Origin: JAGVSR01 sp963778225
GTDB lineage: Bacteria; Pseudomonadota; Alphaproteobacteria; Rhizobiales; Hyphomicrobiaceae
DNA length: 64,000 bases
Assembly (NCBI GenBank): GCA_963778225.1
Contig: CAVZTR010000003.1
Location: 1-64,000, forward strand
Direction of reading: 5' to 3'
The notes under the pieces are model-generated. The model did not search any database. It was not told where the DNA came from and saw only the letters and a list, made by a program, of their open reading frames with translations. Each line of letters begins with the position of its first letter. Position 1 is the stretch's first letter. Positions 46,413-54,189 of the stretch are shown in pieces. Made by a program: the position numbers and the translations under genes.

Positions 46413-47436
46413 TGGAAACAGACAATCCTCCCGGTTGGAGCGTCATCGCGGGCCTCCGTACGATGGCGCTGTTCGCCACCGGCCTCGCGTCTGTCGCCGG
46501 CACGAACGGATCCGCGTGGCACACCGCGCCGTGTCGCGCCGCGATCGCCTTGACCGCCTCCACCATCTCCGGAGCACCGCACGCGTAGATCACGTCGCTC
46601 GGCAGCAGCAGCGGAAGATAGTCCGTCGGCCGTCCTGGCAGCACGCGCCGACCCGGATCCTGATCCGCACTGCACGCCGCGACGATCTGCACATTCGGAA
46701 ATCGTGCAAGCTGCGCCAGTGCCGGACCCATATAAATCGCGCTCAGCGTGCGCCCACCGGCAATCACCATCATCAGCCGCTCCGGACTTTCCCGCAGCGC
46801 CGCAACGGCAATCGCCCAGATCGGCGCAAATCCGGTATTCGTCGCCACGAGCACCTTTCGGCTCTGCAGATTGGGCCTGAAATACGCCGATCCGTATGGC
46901 CCCGTGAGAGACACCCGGTGCCCCAACCGGATCGTCTTCCCAATCGCCGAAGTCACACGCCCGTCCGGCACGCACCGGATATGAAACCACGTCAGCCGGC
47001 TGTCGCCGTCGGCGCTCATCGGCAGCGTGATGCTGTAGGGGCGGCTCGGAAATCCTTCGAAGCGGACCTGCGCGTATTGCCCCGGATGATGCGGCAGCGC
47101 GCGATCCGTGCGAATGCCAACTTCCACCACATCGGCAGACAACGGCCGCAACGAGGCGAGCACACCGCTGACGGTGCGCACGCCTGCCACCGCGCCGCTC
47201 TCGACGACTGCATCGCCAGCGACCCGGCACTGACACGCGTGCACGATGCCGGGCTCCGCTCCCTCGCCGCCGCTCACGGCACCCGACACCACACGCACGC
47301 AGCACATGCCGCAATGCCCCGCTCGGCAATCGTGCGGAAGATCGAGACCTCCACCTAAAGCCGCGTCGAGCAGAACCTCGCCGCGCCGCGCCGTGATCGT
47401 TCTGCCGTTCACCGTGATCTTGCAGCGTTCTGCCAC
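46405..47436 (-). CDS. Ferredoxin-NAD(P)H flavin reductase (2Fe-2S, FAD and NAD domains)
   Basis: A 343-residue oxidoreductase of the type found in ring-hydroxylating and methane/phenol monooxygenase systems. A plant-type 2Fe-2S domain comes first, with cluster ligands Cys37, 42, 45 and 68 in PHDCRAGHCGMC and HACQC. An FAD domain has the RPYSITLPMS motif near residue 131, and an NAD(P) domain has ATNTGFAPIWAI near 198 and YACGAPEMVEAV near 285. There is no signal peptide, so it is cytoplasmic. It is the first gene of the cytochrome operon and overlaps the tetraheme gene, which suggests it passes electrons between NAD(P)H and the membrane protein. No oxygenase is adjacent. Confidence 0.88.
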   Translation of the reverse strand: MAERCKITVNGRTITARRGEVLLDAALGGGLDLPHDCRAGHCGMCCVRVVSGAVSGGEGAEPGIVHACQCRVAGDAVVESGAVAGVRTVSGVLASLRPLSADVVEVGIRTDRALPHHPGQYAQVRFEGFPSRPYSITLPMSADGDSRLTWFHIRCVPDGRVTSAIGKTIRLGHRVSLTGPYGSAYFRPNLQSRKVLVATNTGFAPIWAIAVAALRESPERLMMVIAGGRTLSAIYMGPALAQLARFPNVQIVAACSADQDPGRRVLPGRPTDYLPLLLPSDVIYACGAPEMVEAVKAIAARHGAVCHADPFVPATDARPVANSAIVRRPAMTLQPGGLSVSSV

Positions 47437-47747
47437 CGCGCCGTCCTTCCGTTGAGGGCATCATCGAATTCGACAGATTTTGATTACCGGCACCAAAATG
47501 GCGAGAGAATGTCCGCTCATTTTCCGATTTGAGAGCATATCCGCCAAAGCAAAGCCCAAGCATGTTTCGGCGCCACTGATGCAATCGACATTGATCTATT
47601 TTGAACTCGAAAACGCACAATCATTTCGCCACATCATGGCCAAGTTCCACATGAAAACGTGTTGCTCCATTTCGAAAACCAACAGACAGAAATGCTTGTT
47701 GTGCTCATCTGAAATCGAATGGATCGCAGCAGAAAAGAGCTTTCGCA
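47437..47747. other. Divergent promoter region of the cytochrome locus
   Basis: These 311 bp separate the reductase operon (left) from the pentaheme gene (right) and must hold both promoters. The stretch is more AT-rich than its flanks. No convincing FNR-, Fur- or other named palindrome was found by eye, and the short frames look spurious. Confidence 0.5.
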
Positions 47748-49574
47748 ATGAAAAGAGCCGCGAAAATACGGGCACTGATCCACGCCGTTGTGGCCGTATC
47801 CGGATGCGCGTTCATTTCACACGCGAATGCAAATCAGACACCGAAGAAACCCATACCTTCTGCCACGGAAATCACGAAATCCAAGCCGTCTCCTCAATCG
47901 CAGAAAGACGTGGCCACGACACTCGCGAAGGCGATCGCAGCCAGCGACGAAGAGCTCTACCCGACGGCCTCCCAATGCGGTGAGTGCCACAAGCAGATCT
48001 ACGATGAGTGGTCGTCATCGAACCACGCCTACGCGTCGATCTCACCGATGTTCCACAAATTCGAGCAGAAGTTCCAGGAGCTCACTCAAGGCACCGTTGG
48101 CACCTTTTGCGTCCGCTGCCATCAGCAAGCCGGCACGCAGCTCGGCGAAAAGCGCGACGCCCCACTCTGGGAGCGAAGCCAGATCTCGCGCGAAGGTGTC
48201 ACCTGCATCACCTGCCACCGCGTCAAAGAACAATACGGCAAGGTCAACGGCGAGCGCCGCATTGAGCCGGGCAAGATCTTCGACCCCGTTTACGGCAGCG
48301 GCGAACAAAGCGTCATCAAGGATGTCATCGCCAAGAAGGACACCTACACGGTCGCCACCAGCGAGAAGGAACGCGGCAACCAGATCCACAAAGGCATGAT
48401 CACCAACGACCAGATCACCAAATCCGAGTTCTGCGTCAGCTGCCACCAGGTCGCCGTGAACCTCGGCATCAAGCTCGAGATCGTCTGGGATCAATATCGC
48501 GACAGCCCCGCGCGCAAAGAGGGCGTCTCCTGCCAGGACTGCCACATGGGCAAGGTCCCGGGTAAGCCCGAAGGTTATTCCAAAGCGCCGTCAGCGATCG
48601 TCGGCGGCAAGGAGATCAACCCCGGCCGCAAGCACGCCAATCATCGCTTCATCGGACCTGGCTATTCGATCGCACACCCCGGCATCTTCCCGCACAACAT
48701 CAAGGCGAAGGACATCAACATCGAGGATTGGCTGCAGTTCGATTGGCGCGCGGGCTGGGGAACGACCAAGTTCGAGGACAAGGTCGCGGCCGGCAAGCTC
48801 AAGGTGACATTTCCCAAGCGCTGGTCCGATGCCCTCGACCGCGAGGAAGCGCGCGAGATCATCGATGAAAACCTCGCCAAGCTCGACGAGCGCGACCGCA
48901 TCAGAAAACAGGTCATGGAGAACTCGAGCAAGATCGATGGCCCCTTCATCGATGGCACACCGCGGATCGGCGGCGACCTGGGCTTCTCATATCGGATCAA
49001 GAACACGAACACGGGCCACAATCTGCCATCCGGTTCTCTCGGCGCCCAGCCGCAGCTCTGGGTCAACGTCGCCCTCGTCGATCCCGATGGCCAGAACATC
49101 TGGGAGTCCGGTTATGTCGATAGCAATGGCGACATGGCCGATCTGCATAGCCTCGACGTTGCCGCCGGAACTATCGCAACCGATCAGCAGCTCGTGAATT
49201 TCCAGACCAAGTTCCTGACCACCAATGTCAAGGGGACCGACCGTGAGATGTACCTCCCGGTCAACTTCGACATCGACCCTCTGCCGCATCTGCGCCCGCC
49301 GGGAATTCCGACAACCGTCCTCAACCACCCGCCGCTCGTGCGCATGGAAAACCATTCCCTCGCCCCGCTCGCCGAGAAGGTTGCCAGCTACACGGTGCCC
49401 GGAGCGCTGATCAAGAAACCTGGAAAATACAAGCTGGCCTTCCGCATGCGCAGCCGAGCCGAGCCGATTTACTTCATGCGCTTCGTAGGCGCGACCAAGG
49501 CGATGGAGCAGAGCATGAACGAGCGCATCATGAATTTCCACGCCTACTCCGTGGACATCGACGTCAGAAACTAA
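47748..49574 (+). CDS. Exported pentaheme cytochrome c
   Basis: A 608-residue protein with a signal peptide (IRALIHAVVAVSGCAFISHANA). Five CxxCH sites lie at about Cys77, 121, 153, 229 and 262 (CGECH, CVRCH, CITCH, CVSCH, CQDCH) in a c554-like N-terminal half. The heme-free C-terminal half (about 330-608) looks like a beta sandwich: LGFSYRIKNTNTGHNLPSG, then WVNVALVDPDGQNIWESGYV. Large exported cytochromes of this build occur in metal-reducing and other respiratory bacteria. It is divergent from the reductase/tetraheme/decaheme operon and 133 bp upstream of a barrel gene, probably in one transcript with it. A surface or periplasmic site next to the barrel is inferred. Confidence 0.88.
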   Translation: MKRAAKIRALIHAVVAVSGCAFISHANANQTPKKPIPSATEITKSKPSPQSQKDVATTLAKAIAASDEELYPTASQCGECHKQIYDEWSSSNHAYASISPMFHKFEQKFQELTQGTVGTFCVRCHQQAGTQLGEKRDAPLWERSQISREGVTCITCHRVKEQYGKVNGERRIEPGKIFDPVYGSGEQSVIKDVIAKKDTYTVATSEKERGNQIHKGMITNDQITKSEFCVSCHQVAVNLGIKLEIVWDQYRDSPARKEGVSCQDCHMGKVPGKPEGYSKAPSAIVGGKEINPGRKHANHRFIGPGYSIAHPGIFPHNIKAKDINIEDWLQFDWRAGWGTTKFEDKVAAGKLKVTFPKRWSDALDREEAREIIDENLAKLDERDRIRKQVMENSSKIDGPFIDGTPRIGGDLGFSYRIKNTNTGHNLPSGSLGAQPQLWVNVALVDPDGQNIWESGYVDSNGDMADLHSLDVAAGTIATDQQLVNFQTKFLTTNVKGTDREMYLPVNFDIDPLPHLRPPGIPTTVLNHPPLVRMENHSLAPLAEKVASYTVPGALIKKPGKYKLAFRMRSRAEPIYFMRFVGATKAMEQSMNERIMNFHAYSVDIDVRN

Positions 49575-49707
49575 GGCTGCACAGCCAGAGCAACTTCGGA
49601 TGGGACGCGCTCGTGCGTCCCCTCAGGCGGGTCCGAAGCCTCCCTCACTCGTTCGACTACGTCGGCGAGATCCCAATCGGATCCGCCGCACCACCTGGAG
49701 CATGCGC

Positions 49708-51336
49708 ATGACCCGGAATGCAACCGCGGCAAGCCTCGCCTACGCCAAGACCACTCTCGGGGTCGCGGCCATCGTGACCAGCGGATACATCGGAATGTCA
49801 GCCTCGACAGCAGAGCCATCGACAACAGTCGGCGCACAACAGCCCGCCACGAACGAGACGTGGATTGCCAAAACGTATGTCGGCGGCCCGACAGACGAAG
49901 CCATCGACGGTGCCGAGACAAGTTCAAAAGCTGAGACCACATCGAAAGAAGACGCCGCGTCCCACAAGCAGGACAAGTTGGTCAACAAAGCTTTTCGCGA
50001 GGGCCCGACATATGAAACCACCTACGACGCGGAAGAGCAGGCCGAAATCTACGGCGGGAAAAGCGCCGTCGAGCCGCCCCGTCCACTCCTCGAAATTGGG
50101 CGCGAGCAATATACGTCGGGAATGTATGATGAAAGCAGCACCGTCCTCGGCGAACTCAATCCGCTGCTTCCGGGGCTGGCCGTTTATGGCGATTGGCGCA
50201 CGGCCGTTGCCTACAACAGAAACAACGGCAAGGAGATCGGCCAGATTGCAACCCGCCTGAACCTCGATGTTGATCTCAAGATCACAGGCACCGAACGCAT
50301 CCACGCCTTCTTCACGCCGCTGCAAAAAGCCAACGTCGAATTCACGCGCTTTGAATTCGGAGCCGGAGATGGCAACGGCCAGTTCAATGACGAATTCGAC
50401 CCACTGCCTCAAACCCTCTTCTTCGAAGGCGATGTGGGATCCCTCTACTCCGGCTTTTCCGGCAACCCGGCAAGCTTCGATCTTCCCTTCGTCGTCGGCC
50501 TCTACCCCTTGTTTCTGCAAAATGGGATCTGGGCCAACGATGCCATTCTCGGCGGCGCAGTAACATTGCCCGCAAAAAATCTGGCTGCTCTCGGCCTTGC
50601 AAACTATGACGTCACATTCTTTGCCGCGTTCGACAACATCGACAACGCCAATGTACTAGGCGCCAACGGCAAACCCGACAACGACAACGCCAATCTCTAC
50701 GGCGTAACCACCTTCATCGATGCCTTCAGCGGTTACATCGAGGCAGGCTACGGCGTGGTCCAGGGCACCAATGAAGCCGATGGACTGCTCGAACATTACC
50801 TCACCGCCGCATACACACGGCGCTACGCAAACACCGTGTCGAACTCCACGCGCTTCTTTGCGAACTTCGGCAACGATGGCGAGGATGGCTACGCTGTCAT
50901 CTCGGAGAACAGCTTGATCACCGGGCTCCCGAGCACGCTGCTCCCATATGCAAACTTCTTCATCGGCTTCGACAACCCCCGCCCTCTGGTTGACGGCAAT
51001 GGTGCAGGCATTCTCAAGAACGTCGGGATCAATTTCGAGACGGATGCACTGACGGGCTACCCAAAGCTTGACGACACCGCGTCGAATGCCTGGGGAGGAG
51101 CAATCGGCCTGCAATATCTTTTCAATCTCGATCAGCAGATCGTCGTAGAGGCGGCCATGGTCCAGCCGTTCGAGGATGACGGAATTGGCGCGAAGAATTC
51201 GCAGTATGCCTTAGGCGTGCGCTATCAAATTCCACTCGACCGTGCGTGGCTCTTCCGTGCCGACGCCACGTATCAGATCCTCGAGGATGCCGAAGATAAC
51301 TTCGGCATCCGAACCGAATTGCGCCGTAAGTTCTAG
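49708..51336 (+). CDS. Outer-membrane beta-barrel protein of the cytochrome locus
   Basis: A protein of about 542 residues. A signal sequence (TTLGVAAIVTSGYIGMSAST) is followed by a polar, low-complexity segment to about residue 110, then a barrel of some 430 residues with alternating strands (LEHYLTAAYTRRYAN, NAWGGAIGLQYLFNL, QIVVEAAMVQPF, YALGVRYQIPL). It ends in a terminal Phe (RTELRRKF). It is smaller than MtrB/PioB barrels and no such family signature was recognised. The start at 49708 has GGAG seven bases upstream. Its position right after the pentaheme gene suggests a porin-cytochrome partnership, but a plain substrate porin is also possible. Confidence 0.78.
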   Translation: MTRNATAASLAYAKTTLGVAAIVTSGYIGMSASTAEPSTTVGAQQPATNETWIAKTYVGGPTDEAIDGAETSSKAETTSKEDAASHKQDKLVNKAFREGPTYETTYDAEEQAEIYGGKSAVEPPRPLLEIGREQYTSGMYDESSTVLGELNPLLPGLAVYGDWRTAVAYNRNNGKEIGQIATRLNLDVDLKITGTERIHAFFTPLQKANVEFTRFEFGAGDGNGQFNDEFDPLPQTLFFEGDVGSLYSGFSGNPASFDLPFVVGLYPLFLQNGIWANDAILGGAVTLPAKNLAALGLANYDVTFFAAFDNIDNANVLGANGKPDNDNANLYGVTTFIDAFSGYIEAGYGVVQGTNEADGLLEHYLTAAYTRRYANTVSNSTRFFANFGNDGEDGYAVISENSLITGLPSTLLPYANFFIGFDNPRPLVDGNGAGILKNVGINFETDALTGYPKLDDTASNAWGGAIGLQYLFNLDQQIVVEAAMVQPFEDDGIGAKNSQYALGVRYQIPLDRAWLFRADATYQILEDAEDNFGIRTELRRKF

Positions 51337-51360
51337 CGCTCGATAAAGCATCCGGGTCGC

Positions 51361-51948
51361 CTACCTCTTTGGTCGAACGATCGCGTCGATTTCAATTGCG
51401 ATCTCGTCACCGACCATATCGGGGTAGGAATCCATCTTGAAGGCACTGCGCGAGATCTTGGTCTTGCCGACGAACTGCTTGCTCCCTTTGCTATACTTGA
51501 GCGCCGGATCCTCGTGGGCCGTCACCTTCACATCGAGTGTGACAGGCTTTGTGATCCCGTTGACGGTAATATCGCCGGTGATCAGCGCCGCATCAGATCC
51601 GATCGGCTTCACAGACCGGCTACGAAACGTCACTGTCGGAGACGTTTTGGCATTGAAGAAGTTAGCGCCCTTCAATTCGTCGTCGACGATGGGCTGACCG
51701 GTTTCGATGCTCGCCGTTGCGATTTTCGCAAACACGCGGCTCTTTTCGGGTGCACGCTCATCAAACTGCAGATCGCCCTCAACCAAACTGAACCGGCCTC
51801 GCTGTGTTAGAACCCCCATGGCATACGTAAATCGAACTTCGCTTTTGCGGCTGTTGAAGACGTAGCTCTCTGCCTGTGCAGCTGGAGCGGGTGTGATCGC
51901 ACATGCCAGCACCGCGATCGCAAATATCGCGCTCGGAGTATTTTTCAT
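51361..51948 (-). CDS. YceI family periplasmic protein
   Basis: A 195-residue protein with signal peptide (AIFAIAVLACAITPAPAAQA) and a YceI lipocalin-like barrel: YVFNSRKSEVRFTYAMGVLT, then SIETGQPIVDDELKGANFFN, TVTFRSRSVKPIG and ITVNGITKPVTLDV. Relatives bind polyisoprenoid or quinone-like lipids in the periplasm. GGAGAG before the ATG at 51948 supports the start. It is convergent with the barrel gene and divergent from the cytochrome b561 gene. Confidence 0.92.
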   Translation of the reverse strand: MKNTPSAIFAIAVLACAITPAPAAQAESYVFNSRKSEVRFTYAMGVLTQRGRFSLVEGDLQFDERAPEKSRVFAKIATASIETGQPIVDDELKGANFFNAKTSPTVTFRSRSVKPIGSDAALITGDITVNGITKPVTLDVKVTAHEDPALKYSKGSKQFVGKTKISRSAFKMDSYPDMVGDEIAIEIDAIVRPKR

Positions 51949-52087
51949 TTTGCTCTCCAATTTGTTTATGAACAGCAATTGTAATTTCTCGATTTGTCGA
52001 AAATACAGCGATTACGCCGCCATATGGCCGCGATCTCGGTCGAAAGTTATCCTCACGGATGCAAACCGTGGGAGAATGCCGTTGTTG

Positions 52088-52660
52088 ATGATCAGGGATA
52101 ACTCCTCACGTTATGGGCTCGTTTCGCAAAGTTTGCACTGGGGAATGGCGGCGGGGATCATCGCACTGTTCGCTTTGGGCTGGTGGATGGTTCGCCTCGA
52201 CTACTACGACTACTACTACACGCGTGCCCCCGCCCTCCATCGCAGTACCGGAATGTTCATTCTGTTTGCGCTTCTCCTGCGCATCGCCTGGCGCCTCACC
52301 AACATCAAGCCGGTGCGCCCCGGTCTCACCCCCTTCGAGCTCAAAGCATCGCGGCTGGTGCACTTCGCCTTCTATCCGCTGCTGCTTTGTCTCATGCTCA
52401 GCGGGTATCTCATTTCCACAGCTGACGGTCGGCCCATCGACGTCTTCGGCTGGTTTGAAGTGCCGGCGCTGATCCAGAACAAGAGCCTCTCGGACGCTGC
52501 CGGTCCGCTTCACCGCTGGATCGCCTATGGCGTGATGATGCTCACGGCACTCCATGCATCCGCTGCGATCAAGCACGCTCTCACACGCCACAGCACGCAG
52601 CCTGTGGCGCGAAGTCCCGGTATCTCGCTGTCTTTTAATCGAAGGAGTGACACACAATGA
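52088..52660 (+). CDS. Cytochrome b561
   Basis: A 190-residue inner-membrane diheme cytochrome b561 with four helices. The heme ligands are in SLHWGMAAGIIALFALGWWM, LHRSTGMFILFALLLRIAW, LVHFAFYPLLLCLMLSGYL and LHRWIAYGVMMLTALHASAA. It oxidises quinol or reacts with superoxide in related systems. The start at 52088 is the ATG nearest the conserved RYGLVSQSLHW; upstream codons look unconserved. Its stop overlaps the start of the next yceI gene (ATGA), a common b561-YceI pairing that implies a functional link. Confidence 0.92.
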   Translation: MIRDNSSRYGLVSQSLHWGMAAGIIALFALGWWMVRLDYYDYYYTRAPALHRSTGMFILFALLLRIAWRLTNIKPVRPGLTPFELKASRLVHFAFYPLLLCLMLSGYLISTADGRPIDVFGWFEVPALIQNKSLSDAAGPLHRWIAYGVMMLTALHASAAIKHALTRHSTQPVARSPGISLSFNRRSDTQ

Positions 52661-53232
52661 TGCTTCGCGGACTTGGCTTGGTCTTCTGTGCGCTCAGCGC
52701 GATGAGCGCACCAACCGCAGCCACGGAATACGTGATCGATACCAAAGGCGGCCACGCCTCTATCAACTTCCGTGTTCAGCACCTAGGCTTCAGCTGGCTG
52801 ACCGGCCGCTTCGATACCTTCTCTGGAGCATTCCGCTACGATGAAAAGAACCCATCAGCCTCGGGCATTTCGGTCACCATCGAGACCGCGAGCGTCAACT
52901 CCAACCATGCCGAGCGCGACAAGCATCTCCGCGGCGCTGACTTCCTTGATGTCGCTCGCTTCCCTCAGGCGACGTTCGTCAGCAAGTCGGTCACAGAGGA
53001 CGGCAACGGCAAAGCTGTCATCGCGGGCGATTTCACACTGCGCGGGATTACGAAACCTGTTGCCATCACCGCCTCATACATCGGAGGTGGTGCGGATCCA
53101 TGGGGCGGCTTTAGGCACGGTTTTACTGGCAAAACTGAGCTTGCCTTGTCTGATTTCGGCATCGTCAGGGAACTAGGCCCGGCCGCGAAAACGGTGGAAC
53201 TCGAGTTTCACGTCGAAGGTGTCCGCAAGTAA
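52657..53232 (+). CDS. YceI family periplasmic protein, second copy
   Basis: A 191-residue YceI protein with signal peptide (LRGLGLVFCALSAMSAPTAA). It has YVIDTKGGHASINFRVQHLG, FSWLTGRFDTFSGAFRYDEK, SVNSNHAERDKHLRGADFLD and FTLRGITKPVAI, the full family pattern, more typical than the copy at 51361-51948. It is coupled to cytochrome b561 by an ATGA overlap. It probably binds a lipid-like cofactor or quinone that exchanges electrons with the b561. Confidence 0.93.
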   Translation: MMLRGLGLVFCALSAMSAPTAATEYVIDTKGGHASINFRVQHLGFSWLTGRFDTFSGAFRYDEKNPSASGISVTIETASVNSNHAERDKHLRGADFLDVARFPQATFVSKSVTEDGNGKAVIAGDFTLRGITKPVAITASYIGGGADPWGGFRHGFTGKTELALSDFGIVRELGPAAKTVELEFHVEGVRK

Positions 53233-53434
53233 GCGGAGCCGCTTCGAAAATGACGCGCGCAGTCGAGTTCAAGATGCTGCGGATGCGGCGTTACTTGCCT
53301 CACGACCCGGAACAAAGCCGGTCCTCGCACAGTTACCGCTGCAGCTTTCAAGCCGCAGACGATCGCTCTTGCAGCGACAGTCCGCGAGTGTGGAGCGCAA
53401 AGCAAAAAAAGACGGATGATCAGGAGGACCAAAG

Positions 53435-54130
53435 ATGAATCACAAATTGGCGATGTCGGCCATCGCGGCAGGTGTTTTGCTGCTGACGCCCGCCGCCGCG
53501 CAATCTCCCACGACTGCACCAGATGGCTCCTTTGTTCTCGCCCAACGTGACGGAGGCGGCGGCGGAGGAGGTAGAGGTGGTGGCGGGGGTGGTGGCGGCG
53601 GAGGCGGCGGCGGCGGAGGAGGTGGTGCTGCCACGCAAGGTGGTGGTGGCGGCGGTGGGCCCGGCGCAGGCGGCGGTCGATCAGGCGGTGGCGGACCTGC
53701 ATTCCAAGGCGGCGGTGGTGGCGGTCGCTCGATGGACGGCGGCGGTCGCCGCGGCGGCGAATTCCGCGGCACGGAAGGTCGGCGCGGAGGCGATGGATCG
53801 CGAGCCTATCGCGGCGGCGATGGTAGAGGCGACGGTAGAGTAGACCGCGGACGACGTGACGGTGGAGGTCGAGATTTCGATCGTGGCGGCCGCGGCGATC
53901 GCAACGTCTACCGTGGAGGCCGCGGTGGGCGTGATGGCGTGCGCCACGGCGGTCGCCACAGTCGTGATTATGTCCGCCGTCACGGACGCCGCTACGGCTG
54001 GGGACCCGGAGTTGGCTTCTATTTCTATGACGGCTATTATTATGGTGACTGCGAGTGGCTCCATCGCCGCGCAATCGTCACCGGCAGTGGCTATTGGTGG
54101 TATCGCTACCGCCGCTGCATCGACTGGTAA
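53435..54130 (+). CDS. Secreted glycine-rich protein
   Basis: A 231-residue protein with signal peptide (MSAIAAGVLLLTPAAAQ), a Gly-rich region of about 100 residues with runs of up to 17 Gly, then Arg/Gly/Asp-rich repeats (RRGGDGSRAYRGGDGRGDGR) and an aromatic C-terminus (GVGFYFYDGYYYGDCEWLHR, RRCIDW) with two cysteines. AGGAGG lies seven bases before the ATG. The opposite strand carries long open frames caused by the repeat, which are not genes. The C-terminus resembles small exported proteins of alphaproteobacteria; the function is unknown, possibly envelope structure. Confidence 0.75.
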   Translation: MNHKLAMSAIAAGVLLLTPAAAQSPTTAPDGSFVLAQRDGGGGGGGRGGGGGGGGGGGGGGGGGAATQGGGGGGGPGAGGGRSGGGGPAFQGGGGGGRSMDGGGRRGGEFRGTEGRRGGDGSRAYRGGDGRGDGRVDRGRRDGGGRDFDRGGRGDRNVYRGGRGGRDGVRHGGRHSRDYVRRHGRRYGWGPGVGFYFYDGYYYGDCEWLHRRAIVTGSGYWWYRYRRCIDW

Positions 54131-54136
54131 GCCAAC

Positions 54137-54162
54137 GGTGTGCCCGATAAGTCGGGCACACC
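54137..54162 (+). terminator. Hairpin terminator after the Gly-rich gene
   Basis: A perfect 11-bp inverted repeat (54137-54147 with 54152-54162, four-base loop) starts six bases after the stop codon. Confidence 0.7.
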
Positions 54163-54189
54163 ACTTCCGGTTTTGTATGAAAGCCAGCA

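Noticed and set aside
47480..47983. 167-codon frame overlapping the start of the pentaheme gene
   Set aside because: It is in another frame from the signal peptide and CxxCH motifs and has no conserved pattern.
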